A DNA stretch of 64,000 nt. Origin: Lycorma delicatula (Eukaryota; Arthropoda; Insecta; Hemiptera; Fulgoridae). Within the stretch, counting starts at the first letter, position 1, and each line of letters starts with the position of its first letter. Of the stretch, positions 13,801 through 25,379 are shown piece after piece. The notes under the pieces are model-generated. The model did not search any database. It was not told the origin of the DNA and was given only the letters and a program-made list of their open reading frames with translations. The position numbers and the translations under genes were made by a program. The DNA is taken from NCBI RefSeq assembly GCF_047948215.1, contig NC_134458.1, positions 133,117,571-133,181,570 of the forward strand, written 5' to 3'.

Positions 13801-14226
13801 CATAAATTTTTCTCTAAAAAATTAAAAAAACCATAAAAATATAAAATAAAAACGGGAAAAAATTGTACAAAATTAGAAAAAATATCCTCAATTTTAGATT
13901 AAATATACTAATTTTTATTGTACTATTTTAAATAGTACAAACACTAAACATCGCAATGTTATGCGATTAAAGTTAAGTAAGGTATTTTTTTACTGCAGTT
14001 CTAAATAATTTTTTTACCTTCCCCTTCCAGTATTTTCCACAAAACTATTTACGAATCATTATATAACTTATATTTTTAGACTGGTAATATACTTCCTTTT
14101 TCTAAGTTAAAAAAAAGTTTAAAATTCATCATTGTTAAAATAATTCCTCAAAATAAATTTAAAAAAAAATTAATTAAGAAAATGATTACATAAATGTATT
14201 GGTAATAATTTAAGAAGTAAACTTAC
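10850..14226. other. AT-rich stretch, probably intron of the minus-strand gene
   Basis: This lies downstream, in transcription sense, of the exon at 14227..14403, whose donor site opens an intron running leftward. No further exon could be located by eye. Open frames here (for example 11309..11569 and 12726..12968 on the minus strand) are AT-rich and lack recognisable domains. Confidence 0.5.
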
Positions 14227-14403
14227 ATCGTCAGAGATATCTCCAAAATGTTGCACATCTTCAGTTTCAACTCTTTCCTCTTTTTCTTCTCTGCTTCTAA
14301 CATTTTTTTCTCGAACTTCTTTAATAAGTCCATCTTGGCCAGGAACTGCCACCCATTCCCCTGTACCGTCTTCTTCTCCAGGTTTATCACCAACCTGGCG
14401 GTG
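14227..14403 (-). CDS. Internal coding exon (59 codons) of an unidentified host gene
   Basis: On the minus strand an AG acceptor (TTATTATTCCAG) precedes the exon and a strong donor (GAT|GTAAGT) follows it. The 177 bp are open in phase 0 throughout: 59 residues beginning HRQVGDKPGEEDGTGEWVAV and ending HFGDISDD. The middle is a highly charged stretch (REKNVRSREEKEERVETED), probably helical or disordered, with no membrane segment or catalytic motif. The exon at 22560..22729 ends exactly at a codon boundary, so the two join without a frame break. Both contain an E-W-V motif and Thr/Glu/Lys-rich composition. I do not recognise the protein and give no function. A pseudogene is unlikely because frame and both splice sites are intact. 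Confidence 0.72.
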
Positions 14404-15800
14404 CTGGAATAATAAAAAAATTAATATAATATTTTAAAAATTAAATGATTAAATAAACTAAAATCCTTGATAATAGATAAATAAATAAAAATATAAAACA
14501 AAAAAAAAGACATTATACCTGAGTCACGAATTCTCTTATATTTTAGAAAGATATGTTTTTATTTTTAAAATTTTGCATTTTATTCTGTTAAAATTTTACT
14601 GGCTTAGAAAATTTTGTAAACCCAATTACAATCAAGGATTTAAGCTGGTCTAATTTTTTGCTGATCATTCCTGAAACAGTAACGTTAATTTAAAACTGAT
14701 CTACTCTATTAACGTATGCGTTTAAATACTATAAAGCTCTAACTGAATTTATACTAGGCTCAAAAGCATTGCAGAACAGCGTTTTAATAGCTAACCCCAT
14801 AGAATGCGCTTTCTAACCATTAATCTAAACAAAGGTTTAAATTTGGTGCTTACCAAATTTGCATGCTTATGCACATAAACAAAATACGAAATGAAATTTA
14901 AGATTTTTCCCTTAAGCGCAGATTTTTAAAAAAATTAACAGATGAAAAATCAGATTGATTACAACTTGGTTACAGAAAAGTGCTACGCAAATGAATTTAC
15001 CGTTATATAATTTTACTTAAAAAACTTTAAAATTTTTAATATCATTAAAAAAGGAATTTTTTGTGACCAATATAAATGCCAATGCGAGTACAGAAAAACT
15101 TACCCAATATTCTTTTTACTTTGGTTGTATGGTTTGTCTGGCTGTTATCATTTCATTCTTAATTCAAACCACTTTTTAGGATATTTCTTTCTGATATATC
15201 TAATAATAACAGAACCATTAGGATTTAATGAAACGAAGTTTACCATCTTATTCAGTATAAAAAAACGAAGTTGTCCGTTTAGTACACAAATCCATCATTT
15301 CGGAAATTAATTTAATTACAAGACACACAAGAAAGATGAGAATAATAATGAAAATATTAAACGCAGAGTACATGTTATATAACGCGCAAGTAAAAAAATG
15401 CAAGTACAAAATAAAACCAAGTATATCAGATGCGTGGGTAATGGATACAGACTTGAATTATAGATAAAGTTTAATGTGAAAAATAACATGAAACTCGAAC
15501 GTTATTTTAGCTGAATTTAATAAGTTATAATCATACAATCATGCAGAATAACGTTAATTCCACGTGCCATTTTATGTCTTCTCTCCATTGCCCTTTAATT
15601 TACATAATCAAAGAGAGTTTTCCCTTACCGAAGTCTATAAAATACATTTATTTAAAATTTTATAACGCTTCTGTAAAAATATTGAATCACAATGTATCTT
15701 TACACTTCATATATATAACCATTTATCAATGAAATTTCTAGTAAGACTTTCCCGAACGAACATTTCTATTATTATTATTATTATGTCCTCTCAATTATTA
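14404..15800. other. Intron of the minus-strand gene, proximal part
   Basis: This is part of the 8,156-bp interval (14404..22559) between the two exons. No exon or repeat was recognised, apart from an ATT trinucleotide run at 15763..15784. Confidence 0.55.
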
Positions 15801-15966
15801 CACATATTAAAATATTAATAACCCCGTTAATTTTATACGAACTGAAAACCAGATTTGTTCATAAAATAAATAAGCAACATATATATATTCATAAACTTAA
15901 ACTTCTACTATAATTTTACAATAGTATAATTACTTACATAATTTAAAATTAAATTAAATTAAATCT
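15801..15966 (+). repeat. 166-bp direct repeat, copy 1
   Basis: This matches 18070..18235 in the same orientation at about 93 percent by eye over the whole 166 bp. Shared landmarks are CCAGATTTGTTCATAAAATA, AATAAGCAACATATATATAT and AAATTAAATTAAATCT. The flanking sequence differs on both sides. It does not begin with TG or end with CA, so it is not an obvious LTR. Confidence 0.75.
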
Positions 15967-16361
15967 ATTACATATTACGGTTTGTAAAATATATTTGAGT
16001 ATTATTGTTTGATTTTATGCAATTGCTATTTATAGATTTTATATGTACGAATTTTTATGTTTAAAATTTCCTTAGGTCACATGACCATTTTTTAATGGCC
16101 GATAAAATCAGTGCTCACATATTACGTTAATCATAATTTATAGTCTTATGTGATATTGGTTCCTTTTCAATGTGTTATAATTTAAAAATTACACATTTTT
16201 CTAATTTTAAATTTAAAAAGGTTTGTTTAAAAACCTACAGGTAGTGCAAATGAGTGTGTTATGGTTTTAATAAATTTCTATTGATGTCTTACACAAGCTA
16301 ATTTAATATAATTATAAAATTTTCACAATATTTTATATTTCCGCTAGGATTATCATAATGA
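15967..16361. other. Intronic AT-rich stretch
   Basis: Nothing recognised between the 166-bp repeat and the palindrome. Confidence 0.5.
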
Positions 16362-16563
16362 ATTTGAGTATTATTTTTGCCCTTTCTAGTACTGTCACAG
16401 TAACCTTCGTAGTTGGCACGTTTCGGAGTACCTCCACTCTCAAAAATACTTTTAGGACTCCAGTGGTGATAAAAGTAGTTTTAAGAATAGAGATACTCCG
16501 AAACGCGTCAACTACGAATATTAGAGTGGAAATGCTAGGAAGGGCAGAAAATAACACTCAAAT
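16362..16563. repeat. 202-bp imperfect palindrome (hairpin / MITE-like)
   Basis: The two halves are inverted copies, roughly 80 percent matched by eye. The left arm starts ATTTGAGTATTATTTT and contains TTCGTAGTTG, CGTTTCGGAGTA and CAAAAATACTTTTA. The complement of the right arm reads ATTTGAGTGTTATTTT, TTCGTAGTTG, CGTTTCGGAGTA and AAAACTACTTTTA. The centre is near 16462 with a short loop (GACTCCAGTGG). The 70-74-codon frames on both strands encode near-identical peptides, a consequence of the symmetry rather than evidence for a gene. It could be a foldback MITE or a hairpin-RNA source inside the intron. Confidence 0.85.
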
Positions 16564-18027
16564 CAATTAACATAATTTATTTATCTCGTGTTTTGGCGGT
16601 TTTATGGCTTTTTTCAATTATTAGAAAGATAGTTTTTCCACCACTTTAGGGTCTTTTAACTTTATTTATAAAATTATTATTTATATATTTTAGTAAATCT
16701 TAAATTAGTGCGTTTGAAACAACTTGGTAGTTTACACAATCATTGCGTAATGATTATTACAAAATTTTAATTTTGGCGGCCATTTTGAGGTGAACCCGAC
16801 GGCGGTAGCAGCCATCTGTGTATTTTTGTAATCCTCTAACGATACCGAGATCAAAATCAAATTCCGAGGCAAAAAGTGTTCACACATACATATTGAATTC
16901 AATAACGAACTGTTCGTTCGTTGAATATTAAGCCTGGAAAATAAAAGTGTATTCTTTTGAATTAATTTTGTTTTCAGAATATTCACCAACCATTATTCTT
17001 AGGACTGCGATGAAGATGTTCTTCAGGAAATATACTGGCCCTATAGTTTTACTTCATGGCGATTATTCTACACAGAAACGACTTAGGGCTGAATAAGCAA
17101 CTCCTATCTAGATAAAAACTGTTTAAAAAATACATGCGTTTTATACCAGCGCGGGGTTTTTTTATTTCTTCATAGATTTTTATATTGTTCCCTTTATAGG
17201 TTGGTCAACTTCTTTAACCTTCTTCCTTACTTTATCCTTGAATCCTTCTTTCCACGAAATTGCACATCAATGTCCAATACCTGGTGAACTTCTTCAAAGA
17301 CTCTAAATCCTCTGCAGGGGGCTGAATAATAATTATAATTACTAGCCAAAGGTTTTAATTGGATAAGGTGATCCCTTCTTTATACATAAATTAAAAATGC
17401 ATGTGAATATAAATTCAAAATTAAACGGGAATTATTGAAATTAAGGTTATACTTCATAAGTCAAACAATTCACTTTTTAATTGATATATATTTTTCCTTG
17501 TGATTAAAACATAAAGCCGTACCGGAAAAAGAAAACACTTTAATTTTAAAATGATTATATAAAAAATTGTTGAATAGCATTACTTCTCATAAATAACAGC
17601 AAATTGACCCAATACAAATATTCGTCGTTATTGTATGTTTCCAAACTTGTATAATAAACTTGAAATTAATATTATCCAAACATACAGATTTAAAACAGTT
17701 GGTTGTGATATAATAATATATTATAACTTGGTATAATTTTATAACGATGTAATTTTCTGCTTATTTTAACTAGATGAGAATAGAATCTGGAATAATACCT
17801 ATTATAAATATAATATATATACTGTAATTAAAGGCCTAGTTATCTTATCATACAGGTTTATCTATACAGAGGATATATTTCTCTCATAAATAAACTATAT
17901 TGCCGACTTATTATTATATAAGAGTTTGTAAATGTACAACTCTTAGAAACATAGGATAGCTATAACCTGGAGATTATATCTATCTTTTTGTACGTGTTAT
18001 ATCTCGCATATCTAACTTGAATCAGTT
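16564..18027. other. Intronic non-coding stretch
   Basis: A GC-richer part at 16760..16860 contains CAAAATGGCCGCC on the minus strand, a word also seen in diverged form near 28675 (CAAGATGGCCGC). It is probably old repeat debris. No gene recognised. Confidence 0.45.
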
Positions 18028-18069
18028 AGCAAACAATGTAATTTGGATGAATTCACATTTGCTAGATAC
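18028..18069 (-). repeat. Possible tail fragment of the 19.5-kb tRNA-like repeat
   Basis: Read on the minus strand it has CATGTGG, then GTGAATTCATCCAAATTA. This resembles the tail CTTCACATGTTAATTATTC, then ATCTCATCCAAATTA, at 19600..19636. The match is short and interrupted, so the link is tentative. Confidence 0.3.
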
Positions 18070-18235
18070 CACATGTTAAAATATGAATAACCCTGTTAAT
18101 TTTATACGAATTGAAAACCAGATTTGTTCATAAAATAAATAAGCAACATATATATATTTGTAAACTTAAACTTCTACTATAATTGTACTGTAGTATAATT
18201 ACTTATATAATTTAAAATAAAATTAAATTAAATCT
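18070..18235 (+). repeat. 166-bp direct repeat, copy 2
   Basis: Second copy of the 15801..15966 repeat, 2,269 bp downstream and the same length. About eleven substitutions separate the copies by eye. Confidence 0.75.
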
Positions 18236-18440
18236 AGGAGTTTTGTAGCTCCTTCTGTAGCACATCATCAGGTTGATTAAATAAAAATAAAGATAAATAT
18301 AAGAAAAAAACCGTTTTATGATTCTATTAAATATTTAATTAATGAAAGCGATATAAGTACAGGTTTTATTATAATTATTACGACCTCGTACGTACTTCTA
18401 TATTTTTATTACCAAGGAAAATGAGACAGATTGAACTATA

Positions 18441-19262
18441 GGTAAGAAAGTGGCAGACCCTTACCGTGAGGGGGGTGAGAATCAGGATCTTTTCAGGCGA
18501 TGCCGCCAGCACAGTGGCGGAACTTACGTACCTGGATTACCTCGTTCGAAAGAGGGAGAAGATGTACAGAGTGGTAGGTAAGACTGATGCAGAGGTATTG
18601 CTTTTCCGCAGTTGGCAGAAGAGTTGGGATCAGTCGAGGAAAGCCAGATGGAACTACAGACTGATCCCTGAACCTTCAGAGAGAGCTGTACCGAAAACAC
18701 GGGGAACTGGGGTAAGTTACCCCATACCTTACTGGTCACGGGTGTTTTAAGGCATGTCTGTGTGCGTGGACACTGAGATCCTCCACGGAATGTGATTGCT
18801 ATGGGAGGGGGATACCGCAAAACACACGGAATTCATGTGCGATAGGTTGCTAAAGCATGGCGGAGAGAATTAGGCGCTCTTCCCCCAGAGATCATCATTG
18901 GGACTATGCTGTAGACTGAACGGGAGGCAAAAAATGATAACAGAAGAAATCTAGGGGTGAATAATTCCCTCTGAATCTCCTTTTGGGTGTGTCCCTGGCC
19001 CAAAGATCGAGGTTTAAATTAAAAACAAAAGAACCATAGGACCCCGATGGGTTCGAATCGTGGAGCTAGCAATCGGGGTCAGGATGAAGACAAGACACAT
19101 GGAGTGTTGTGAAAATACCATAAGGTGGGCTCGGAATGTCGTAGAAGGGGAGGGGGTATTAATGGGTAGGCCCGAAAGGGAGAATCCTACACTACCGTGA
19201 AGTTCGAGTTTAGATCATATGGTGCCTATAAAAGGTTTCCCCTCCTACGTCAAAAGAAGACC
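18441..19262 (+). pseudogene. R1-clade LINE relic, family A, C-terminus and 3' UTR
   Basis: A GC-rich island in an AT-rich intron. The frame from 18466 contains WQKSWDQSRKARWNYRLIP, the R1-type 'RW-(T)-RLIP' block before the C-terminal zinc motif. A frame change then gives YLTGHGCFKACL near 18723..18758 and TECDCYG; another gives DTAKHTEFMCDRL near 18811..18850, the H and last C of the knuckle. Stops follow, then a 3' UTR ending near 19262. The same family lies inverted at 33809..34590; the two share the coding tail and a 3' UTR block (GTGGGCTCGGAAT, GGGAGGGGGTATTA, GGCCCGAAAGG, CACTACC). Its strand is opposite to the host exons. Confidence 0.82.
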
Positions 19263-19524
19263 TTACCTAAAATCAAATCCGACACTAACTAATCTAAAAA
19301 CCAACATGAATAACTTATTTTTAAAATTATTTCAATTTCTAAGTTATTAATTTTTTTTTTCAAAGTATGTAAGCGAAATGATTAAAGTCCAAAAGATACA
19401 TACGTAAGCGCCTTAAAAACCGCTAAAATACTCAATCTAGACACAATAACTCAAAAAATAAAATGAAATCATAGGTTTTTATAAGTTTTCAAATGTATTT
19501 CTTATCACATCTGAACGGAGTCTG

Positions 19525-19640
19525 ATGATGTATGCGTTAGAATGGTAGGCATCTCTCATCCGGAAACAATATGGTTTCAAACCCCGGTCATGTTTGGCAG
19601 ACTTCACATGTTAATTATTCATCTCATCCAAATTATACAA
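19525..19640 (+). repeat. tRNA-like repeat (possible second SINE family)
   Basis: The block TGCGTTAGAATGGTAGGC resembles a pol III A box. About 40 bases later ATGGTTTCAAACCCCGGTC resembles a T-arm/B box with one extra base. A tail follows (GACTTCACATGTTAATT, CATCTCATCCAAATTA). There are no duplications and the secondary structure is poor, so this is a decayed SINE candidate rather than a tRNA gene. Confidence 0.4.
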
Positions 19641-22559
19641 AAATCGCTAAAATAAAAATAAATAAATGTACATTATAAGTTAATAGTTCTTTGAAAAAAA
19701 TGTTATTTTGTCGTTATTTGCATTTCAACTTATTTTCATATAACAGAGATCAATTTAATTCTTTAAAAAATCTTTAAAAATATTTTTTCTAGGAAAACAC
19801 AATTGATGCAGTTTTGTTCATAAAATATATTATTTCACTGCAAAAATTATTATTAAACACTATAGATGAATTTCGTGGTGAAAGTTTTTTTTTATTTCAA
19901 CCGACTTCTGCAATATTTCAAGAAAATTTATTTTTTAAATTTAAACGTTCAGGGTTCATTTTAGAAAAATTTGAAAGATGATAAATTAAAACAAATCATA
20001 TTTTAACGGAATTACAAATTTCCGTTTCGAAAGAATTAAGCACGTATAACTTTTGAAGGTGAAAAAGAATTATATTTTTCAAACGTGGTTCCACGCTGTA
20101 AAGTTTTTTTACATACTGACAATGTACGTTAAAAAAATAGATGTCAACGAAAAAAGATTTAAACAAATAAAATTTGAAACAATTTTCGTAAAAAAATATT
20201 TAATGAAATTTTATTTTTGTAAGATAAATAAAAACAAGAGGAACGTCCAAAACTTTTCTAGGTCATGTTTAATTTTTTTAAATTAAGTAGATTTCAAAAG
20301 ATCATTAATATTTTAACGTATATAATTTTTCATTTTACTAATTATTAATTAATAGTAAATAAACTAGTAAAAAAGTAAACTATTAAACGATAGTAAACAA
20401 ACTTTAGAGTAAATATGTAAAAAATACGTAAAAAACAATATAAATCTTTCTACAAAAAACAAGATGTAAAATAATTATGCACTTACGTAAAATCTTACGA
20501 AAGAAATTATAAAAATATATTTGAAGATCTTGATAGACTTAAAAGTTTTTAATTTTAAAATGTACTTGAAATATACACGACATGGAAGTATAAGTGCATG
20601 CCATTGACAACTAAATACTTAACATTAGTTTTAACGAAATGGAAATGTTTTACTCACTTTTTGAATTATTTATAACAAATTTTTCATACAAAATATTAAA
20701 TATTTTATAAACTCTAATGTATGTTATTACATTTACTGGAATGTAAATTTGCCCAGAAAAAAAGAAGGAAACGAAGGAAGAAATTTGGTTTTTACATATA
20801 TACAATTAGGAATGGGATTTTTACTAGGTTTTTTTTTTTTAATAAAGATAATATTTTTTAACTAGTTGTACTTATACTAAGTTTACAACGTCTACAGAAT
20901 CTTTCCACAGAAAAACAATAATTTACTTAAAATTCAAAAATAATTCATCATAAAACAATACAATTACAAATAAAATCAACGCAATGAATATACGGGTTTT
21001 TTCTGCTTATTACAGTTATATCAGGGAATTCTACATTTCTATTAAAGAATAATAAGCTTTTTGTAATAACAGCTCTTCAAATGTAAGAACAACAGTTTTT
21101 AATTAGGTTGCTTTGAATTACCAATTAATGTATCATAATTTTATATGCTATAGTAAAGAAAATTCTTTTCAAATAAATTTAATAAATGTTTAGATAATAG
21201 CGAGTTTCTTTATCACAAGTCACATAAATTTAATGCAATTTAATCTGTGGAAAATAACGAATATTTTTGTGAAAACTTCGATGAAATAAAGTAGCAAGGG
21301 ACCACTATATGTTTTCAGTACTTTCATCTTTATGTACTATATGAAAAAGTTAAAAAAGACTGAAGGTGGAATAATAGTACGAATAATTTTCCATGGCTTT
21401 ATATTATGAATAGAAAGCATCTCTCACATTCATATTTTTATCAAAATTTAAGTTTTAAATACGCCGTTTTGTATCTAAATTCACAATTAAAACGCCAGCT
21501 TGGTAGAATTTCAATTATTAGTCAGGAATCGGGACATGACCGGGACGGATAAGAGAATAAACACCCATTTTTATAGAACTTTTAAAACAATACAGAGATT
21601 TTGATTATCAGATTGTCAGAGATTATAGATAATAAGGAAATAAATATATTTACTTAAAAAAAAAACAAATCAGGTTAGAATAATAAATGTATTATTACAT
21701 CGTTCAGTATAAAAATAATTTTATATAAAAACATGCAACAGAAAACACAACTGCAGTACATCAATACATTTATAACTTGGAAAAGAAAAAGAAATAATTT
21801 ATAGACTAAAAATGTTTCCATTTACTTTTAAAAACACCCAAATTAAATAAGAACAGTGGAGAAAAAAAGTAATTGAGAAGTTAATGGGCTAAAATTTAAA
21901 AATGCTTTTGTATCCACATAATCGAATTACGTTTAAAAGTAGTGAAAAAAATTCTTTTGTTTATTTTATTTTATAAACTGTAATTAAAAAAAAAAATTGG
22001 TATGTTTGTTTTGATAATAATTTGAGTAAGAAAATGCGCAAAATGATATGGTGTTACATTTTTCTCTTTTTTTACCGGTATTAAATAAAGGTTAACTAGT
22101 CAAAGAGGGTATCTGTATTTTATTTTTTTAAGTACAAGAAGAAAAATTTTAATATTAAAATGAAATCGCTTAAACCAACAAAAAGGAAAGTGATTAAGAA
22201 TTAAAATAAAGCCGGTCTCGATTTTTTACCTTAATTATGAAGTTATTCATAAAGCTAAAAACTGAGCGGCAAAGATGTAGCAAAGCTAGTACGGAGAAAG
22301 TAATGTTCCTGTGTGTACCAAATACAATAGAATGACACGATTGTAGTAGACACGCAATCCACGCGGAAGATACATTTCACTGACCCTGGCGAATAACCAG
22401 GCACTGATGGTTAAACGAATAAACGAGTTTTTCTGTATTTCCTTAACTAATAAAGAGAAATATAGAAATAGGTTTAAAATAAAAATATAAATAAAATCAT
22501 TTAACCAATATTAAATTTCAACAATAGAGTACAGTAGAGAAAAAAAACCGTTTACTTAC
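19641..22559. other. Distal intron, AT-rich
   Basis: This is the remaining intron up to the upstream exon. No coding feature was found. A moderately GC-rich patch at 22230..22420 holds a small inverted word (CCTGG...CCAGG near 22386) but nothing recognisable. Confidence 0.5.
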
Positions 22560-22729
22560 CTCGGTATGGCTGGACTCTTGTTTCTCAGTGTCCTCTGTTG
22601 TATTTGTTGTAACAATTGGACCAGTGTCTTGTACTACTTTACCATCTTCTAAAACAACTTGCCGTTTTACTCTTGTTTCAATTTGACGTTTTGTTGTTAA
22701 TTCTACTTTCTTTTTTGTCACCCATTCTT
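22560..22729 (-). CDS. Internal coding exon (56 codons) of the same unidentified host gene
   Basis: On the minus strand the acceptor TCTCTTTTGCAG precedes AA|GAATGGGTG, and the donor ACCGAG|GTAAGT follows. The 170 bp give two bases of a split codon plus 56 codons beginning EWVTKKKVELTTKRQIETRV, then KRQVVLEDGKVV, and ending EKQESSHTE. The sequence is basic then Thr/Glu-rich, hydrophilic, with no membrane or catalytic motif. It ends at a codon boundary, which matches the phase-0 start of 14227..14403. The upstream exon must end with one base of a codon; I could not find it. The repeated E-W-V word in both exons may mark an internal repeat or a binding motif, which is inference. Product not identified. 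Confidence 0.75.
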
Positions 22730-23145
22730 CTGCAAAAGAGAATTAAAATAACAAATTTAATATAGTGGAATAAAAGAAAAAACAACAAAATAATCAAAAC
22801 CTTAATAAAATAAAATTTTTATTTGTGCCAACTTTTTTTTATTTTTCTTACCGTAACATGAAATAAGGAATTTGCATTCCTTTCAAGTAATACTAGCAAT
22901 TAGAAAAGTAACAAATGTTAAAAACCTAAAATGGATGAATAAATTAAAGAAAACTCAAAGTAATATTTATTTAAAAAGGAAACCACGTTAAAAATGTATA
23001 TAAATTGTTATAATAAAACAATACAATAATATACGATTATATCAAACTACGCGTAAATTTCGCGCAAAAAGGAGTTCTTATCTGTGAAACAAAGAAGAAA
23101 CCAATTGTAATAAGATTTAAAAGTCATCTTTTATAACTGTCTTTT

Positions 23146-23219
<74 letters not shown>

Positions 23220-24544
23220 AAACATATATCGATATATGTAATACACAATCGATATGTATCATTACCGATTCAAACGATACACATACTGATTAACTTGTAT
23301 ATAATAATACAGTACTAATAATTATGGATTTAATCGACATACGTATAAGTAGTCTCAAAAAATGATCGAAAATGATATATATTATTATATATTTTATTTG
23401 AAAAAAAAAAATTTTATCAGAAAAAAAATTTGTAAAGACATTTCAAAAATCAATAAATTAAATCTACATTTTGTATATATATTTTTCAGATATGTAATTA
23501 ATTATTTTCTTTATACTGACCTTAAATTTTTAGTATATGTAATTAAAAAAAAATTTAATAGCAATTTACTACAATAATAAATAATAGATTTACAATTATT
23601 AAATAAATTACACCCTTTAATATGGAAATAAAGTTAATTTTTTTTTCAACAATATAATTATCGTTTTTTTTTTTTACTGACAGAATAGTATTTTTACATT
23701 GTCAATAAATAGATTAATATATCTTTAAAATAATTATAATCCTAAATATAGCTACTGAAAGTAGATTAATATTTAATTTTATAAGTTTTATAGGAATAAA
23801 TACTTGGAAAAAAGTAAAAATAAACTCCAGAAGCAAGGCTACAGCGTTTAGTCATCCATAAAGATAAATAATATTATGTAATTATACATGGACCGAAAAA
23901 ATAATTCAACAGTAACTACATTAGTTCATTAGTGTTCCTAACATCGACTTATTATAATCAATAATTACAATTTACATTGCAATTATTTTACCTCTTACTT
24001 AATTACTATTAAAAAAAAATAATAAATAATTTATTTTTTATACATGTACATACTGCTCGCCTATTGATCTACCAATCTATCGTTGAATTAATCTATATAT
24101 ACGAGCATATAGTTGTCCTTGGTATAAATATATACCTAAATAAATAAATAACTATACTATTTATTCTATTCATATACATATGTACATTATGAAAATGATG
24201 GGATTCAATGAATAAATAGCTAGAGTTGCTACCTGATTTAAATTATTTATTATTGTATACCTGTCATACTATTTGATTAATAGTATGGCATCTTTTTATA
24301 TAGACGAGTTTATATATAGGTACACTGGAGTATAAAAGCAAGAGTGCACGTGCTTATATATATATATATATATATACTTTAACTAGTAAAATAGAAATTG
24401 TATGTACTATATATTGTTTTGTTGTTTTTTTTTAACTTATTTATAGATATTACTTATAAAATTATAACTTTTCCCCCGTTCAAAAATGTATAAAATTTTT
24501 AACTGCTTAAAATACTTCCCAAAGTTTCATTTCACTTTTTTTTT
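22730..24544. other. AT-rich stretch upstream of the exon
   Basis: This is probably a further intron of the minus-strand gene. It holds the long dinucleotide repeat at 23149..23218 and a (TA)n run at about 24353..24376. No exon was found. Confidence 0.5.
23149..23218. repeat. Compound microsatellite (TA)n(CA)n
   Basis: About 29 uninterrupted TA units are followed by about six CA units. Length polymorphism is expected. Confidence 0.95.
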
Positions 24545-25257
24545 GACAATAAAAAATATCTACAGTCTATTCCAACAGAACAGTAAACAGTAACCGAAAA
24601 ATTTCGGTTCTCAGATTTCAATGGAAATATACATTTTGGCCATTCCTGACTCCATTTTGACTGGTTCCAGCGTGACGTCTGTACGTACGTATATCTCGCA
24701 TAACTCAAAAATGATAAGCCGTTGGATTTTGAAATTTTGGATTTACGACTGTTGTAACAACTAGTTGTGCACCTCCCCTTTTGATTGCAATCGACTGAAT
24801 CATAAGTGTGACACTGACTGAACCAAAATCCAAAAAAAATTTGGATTTTGAACTTTTTTCTCAAATGCAGTAATAATCCCTCATTGGGAGCTTTTGACAT
24901 ACTGGTACTTATTTTCATTGGTCCAGAGTTATAGCCGAATGAAATTTAATTAATGAAATACGAGTATCTGGATCTTATAAGGGGAAGGCACATCGGTTCG
25001 AATCCGACTTCATCTTCTTTTTTTAATTTTTTTTTTTTTTTTAATTTAAATATATTGATTTATTAATAATTATTAACTTCTAATTGTAAAAGGTTTTTAC
25101 GATAAAAAATAATTCAGTAATAACAATAAAAAATAAATAAAAAATATCAAACGTTATTAATGAAAAAATTTTATGTGCTTTTCATTAAAAAAAAAAAAAT
25201 GTGTATATAAAATTTCATAGGCGTACAAGGAATTCATACGGTGTCAACATCAGATGT
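24545..25257 (+). repeat. ~700-bp repeat family E, copy 1, with tRNA-like box
   Basis: This is the reverse complement of 36960..37655. Landmarks are TTTCAATGGAAATATACATT, GTACGTACGTATATCTCGCA, TAGTTGTGCACCTCCCCTTT, GCAGTAATAATCCCTCATTG, GTACTTATTTTCATTGGT, AATGAAATACGAGTAT, then ATCGGTTCGAATCCGAC, a perfect pol III B box or tRNA T-loop, near 24991. An A-box-like TAGCCGAATG lies about 60 bases earlier at 24933. Poly-T/AT sequence then leads to GGCGTACAAGGAA at 25220. An apparent 128-codon minus frame is incidental. Confidence 0.75.
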
Positions 25258-25379
25258 TTTCTGTTTAACCTCTGAAACCGCCGTAAGGTATTACTTCAGA
25301 GGATGATATGTATAAGTGTAAATGAATTTTAGTCTTCTACAGTCTCAGGTCGACCTTTCCTGAGATGTGTGGTCAATTG
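25258..25379 (-). mobile_element. SINE subfamily a, left fragment (interrupted)
   Basis: Minus-strand SINE tail: GACCACACATCTCAGGAA and CATATCATCCTCTGAAGTAA are recognisable in complement. It stops abruptly at GTCAATTG (25379), where the R1 element starts. The SINE resumes at 27591. Confidence 0.8.

Noticed and set aside
16333..16570. Opposing 70-74-codon frames with near-identical peptides
   Set aside because: The similarity comes from the palindrome; the same DNA read from both arms gives the same peptide.
15801..18235. LTR retrotransposon with 166-bp LTRs
   Set aside because: There are no TG/CA termini, primer-binding site, polypurine tract, target duplication or internal coding sequence.
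24532..24918. 128-codon minus-strand frame
   Set aside because: It falls in repeat family E, is not conserved in the second copy and lacks any domain.
24960..25010. Functional tRNA gene around GGTTCGAATCC
   Set aside because: Only the T-arm-like part fits; no cloverleaf with acceptor and anticodon stems can be drawn, and it is part of a repeated unit.
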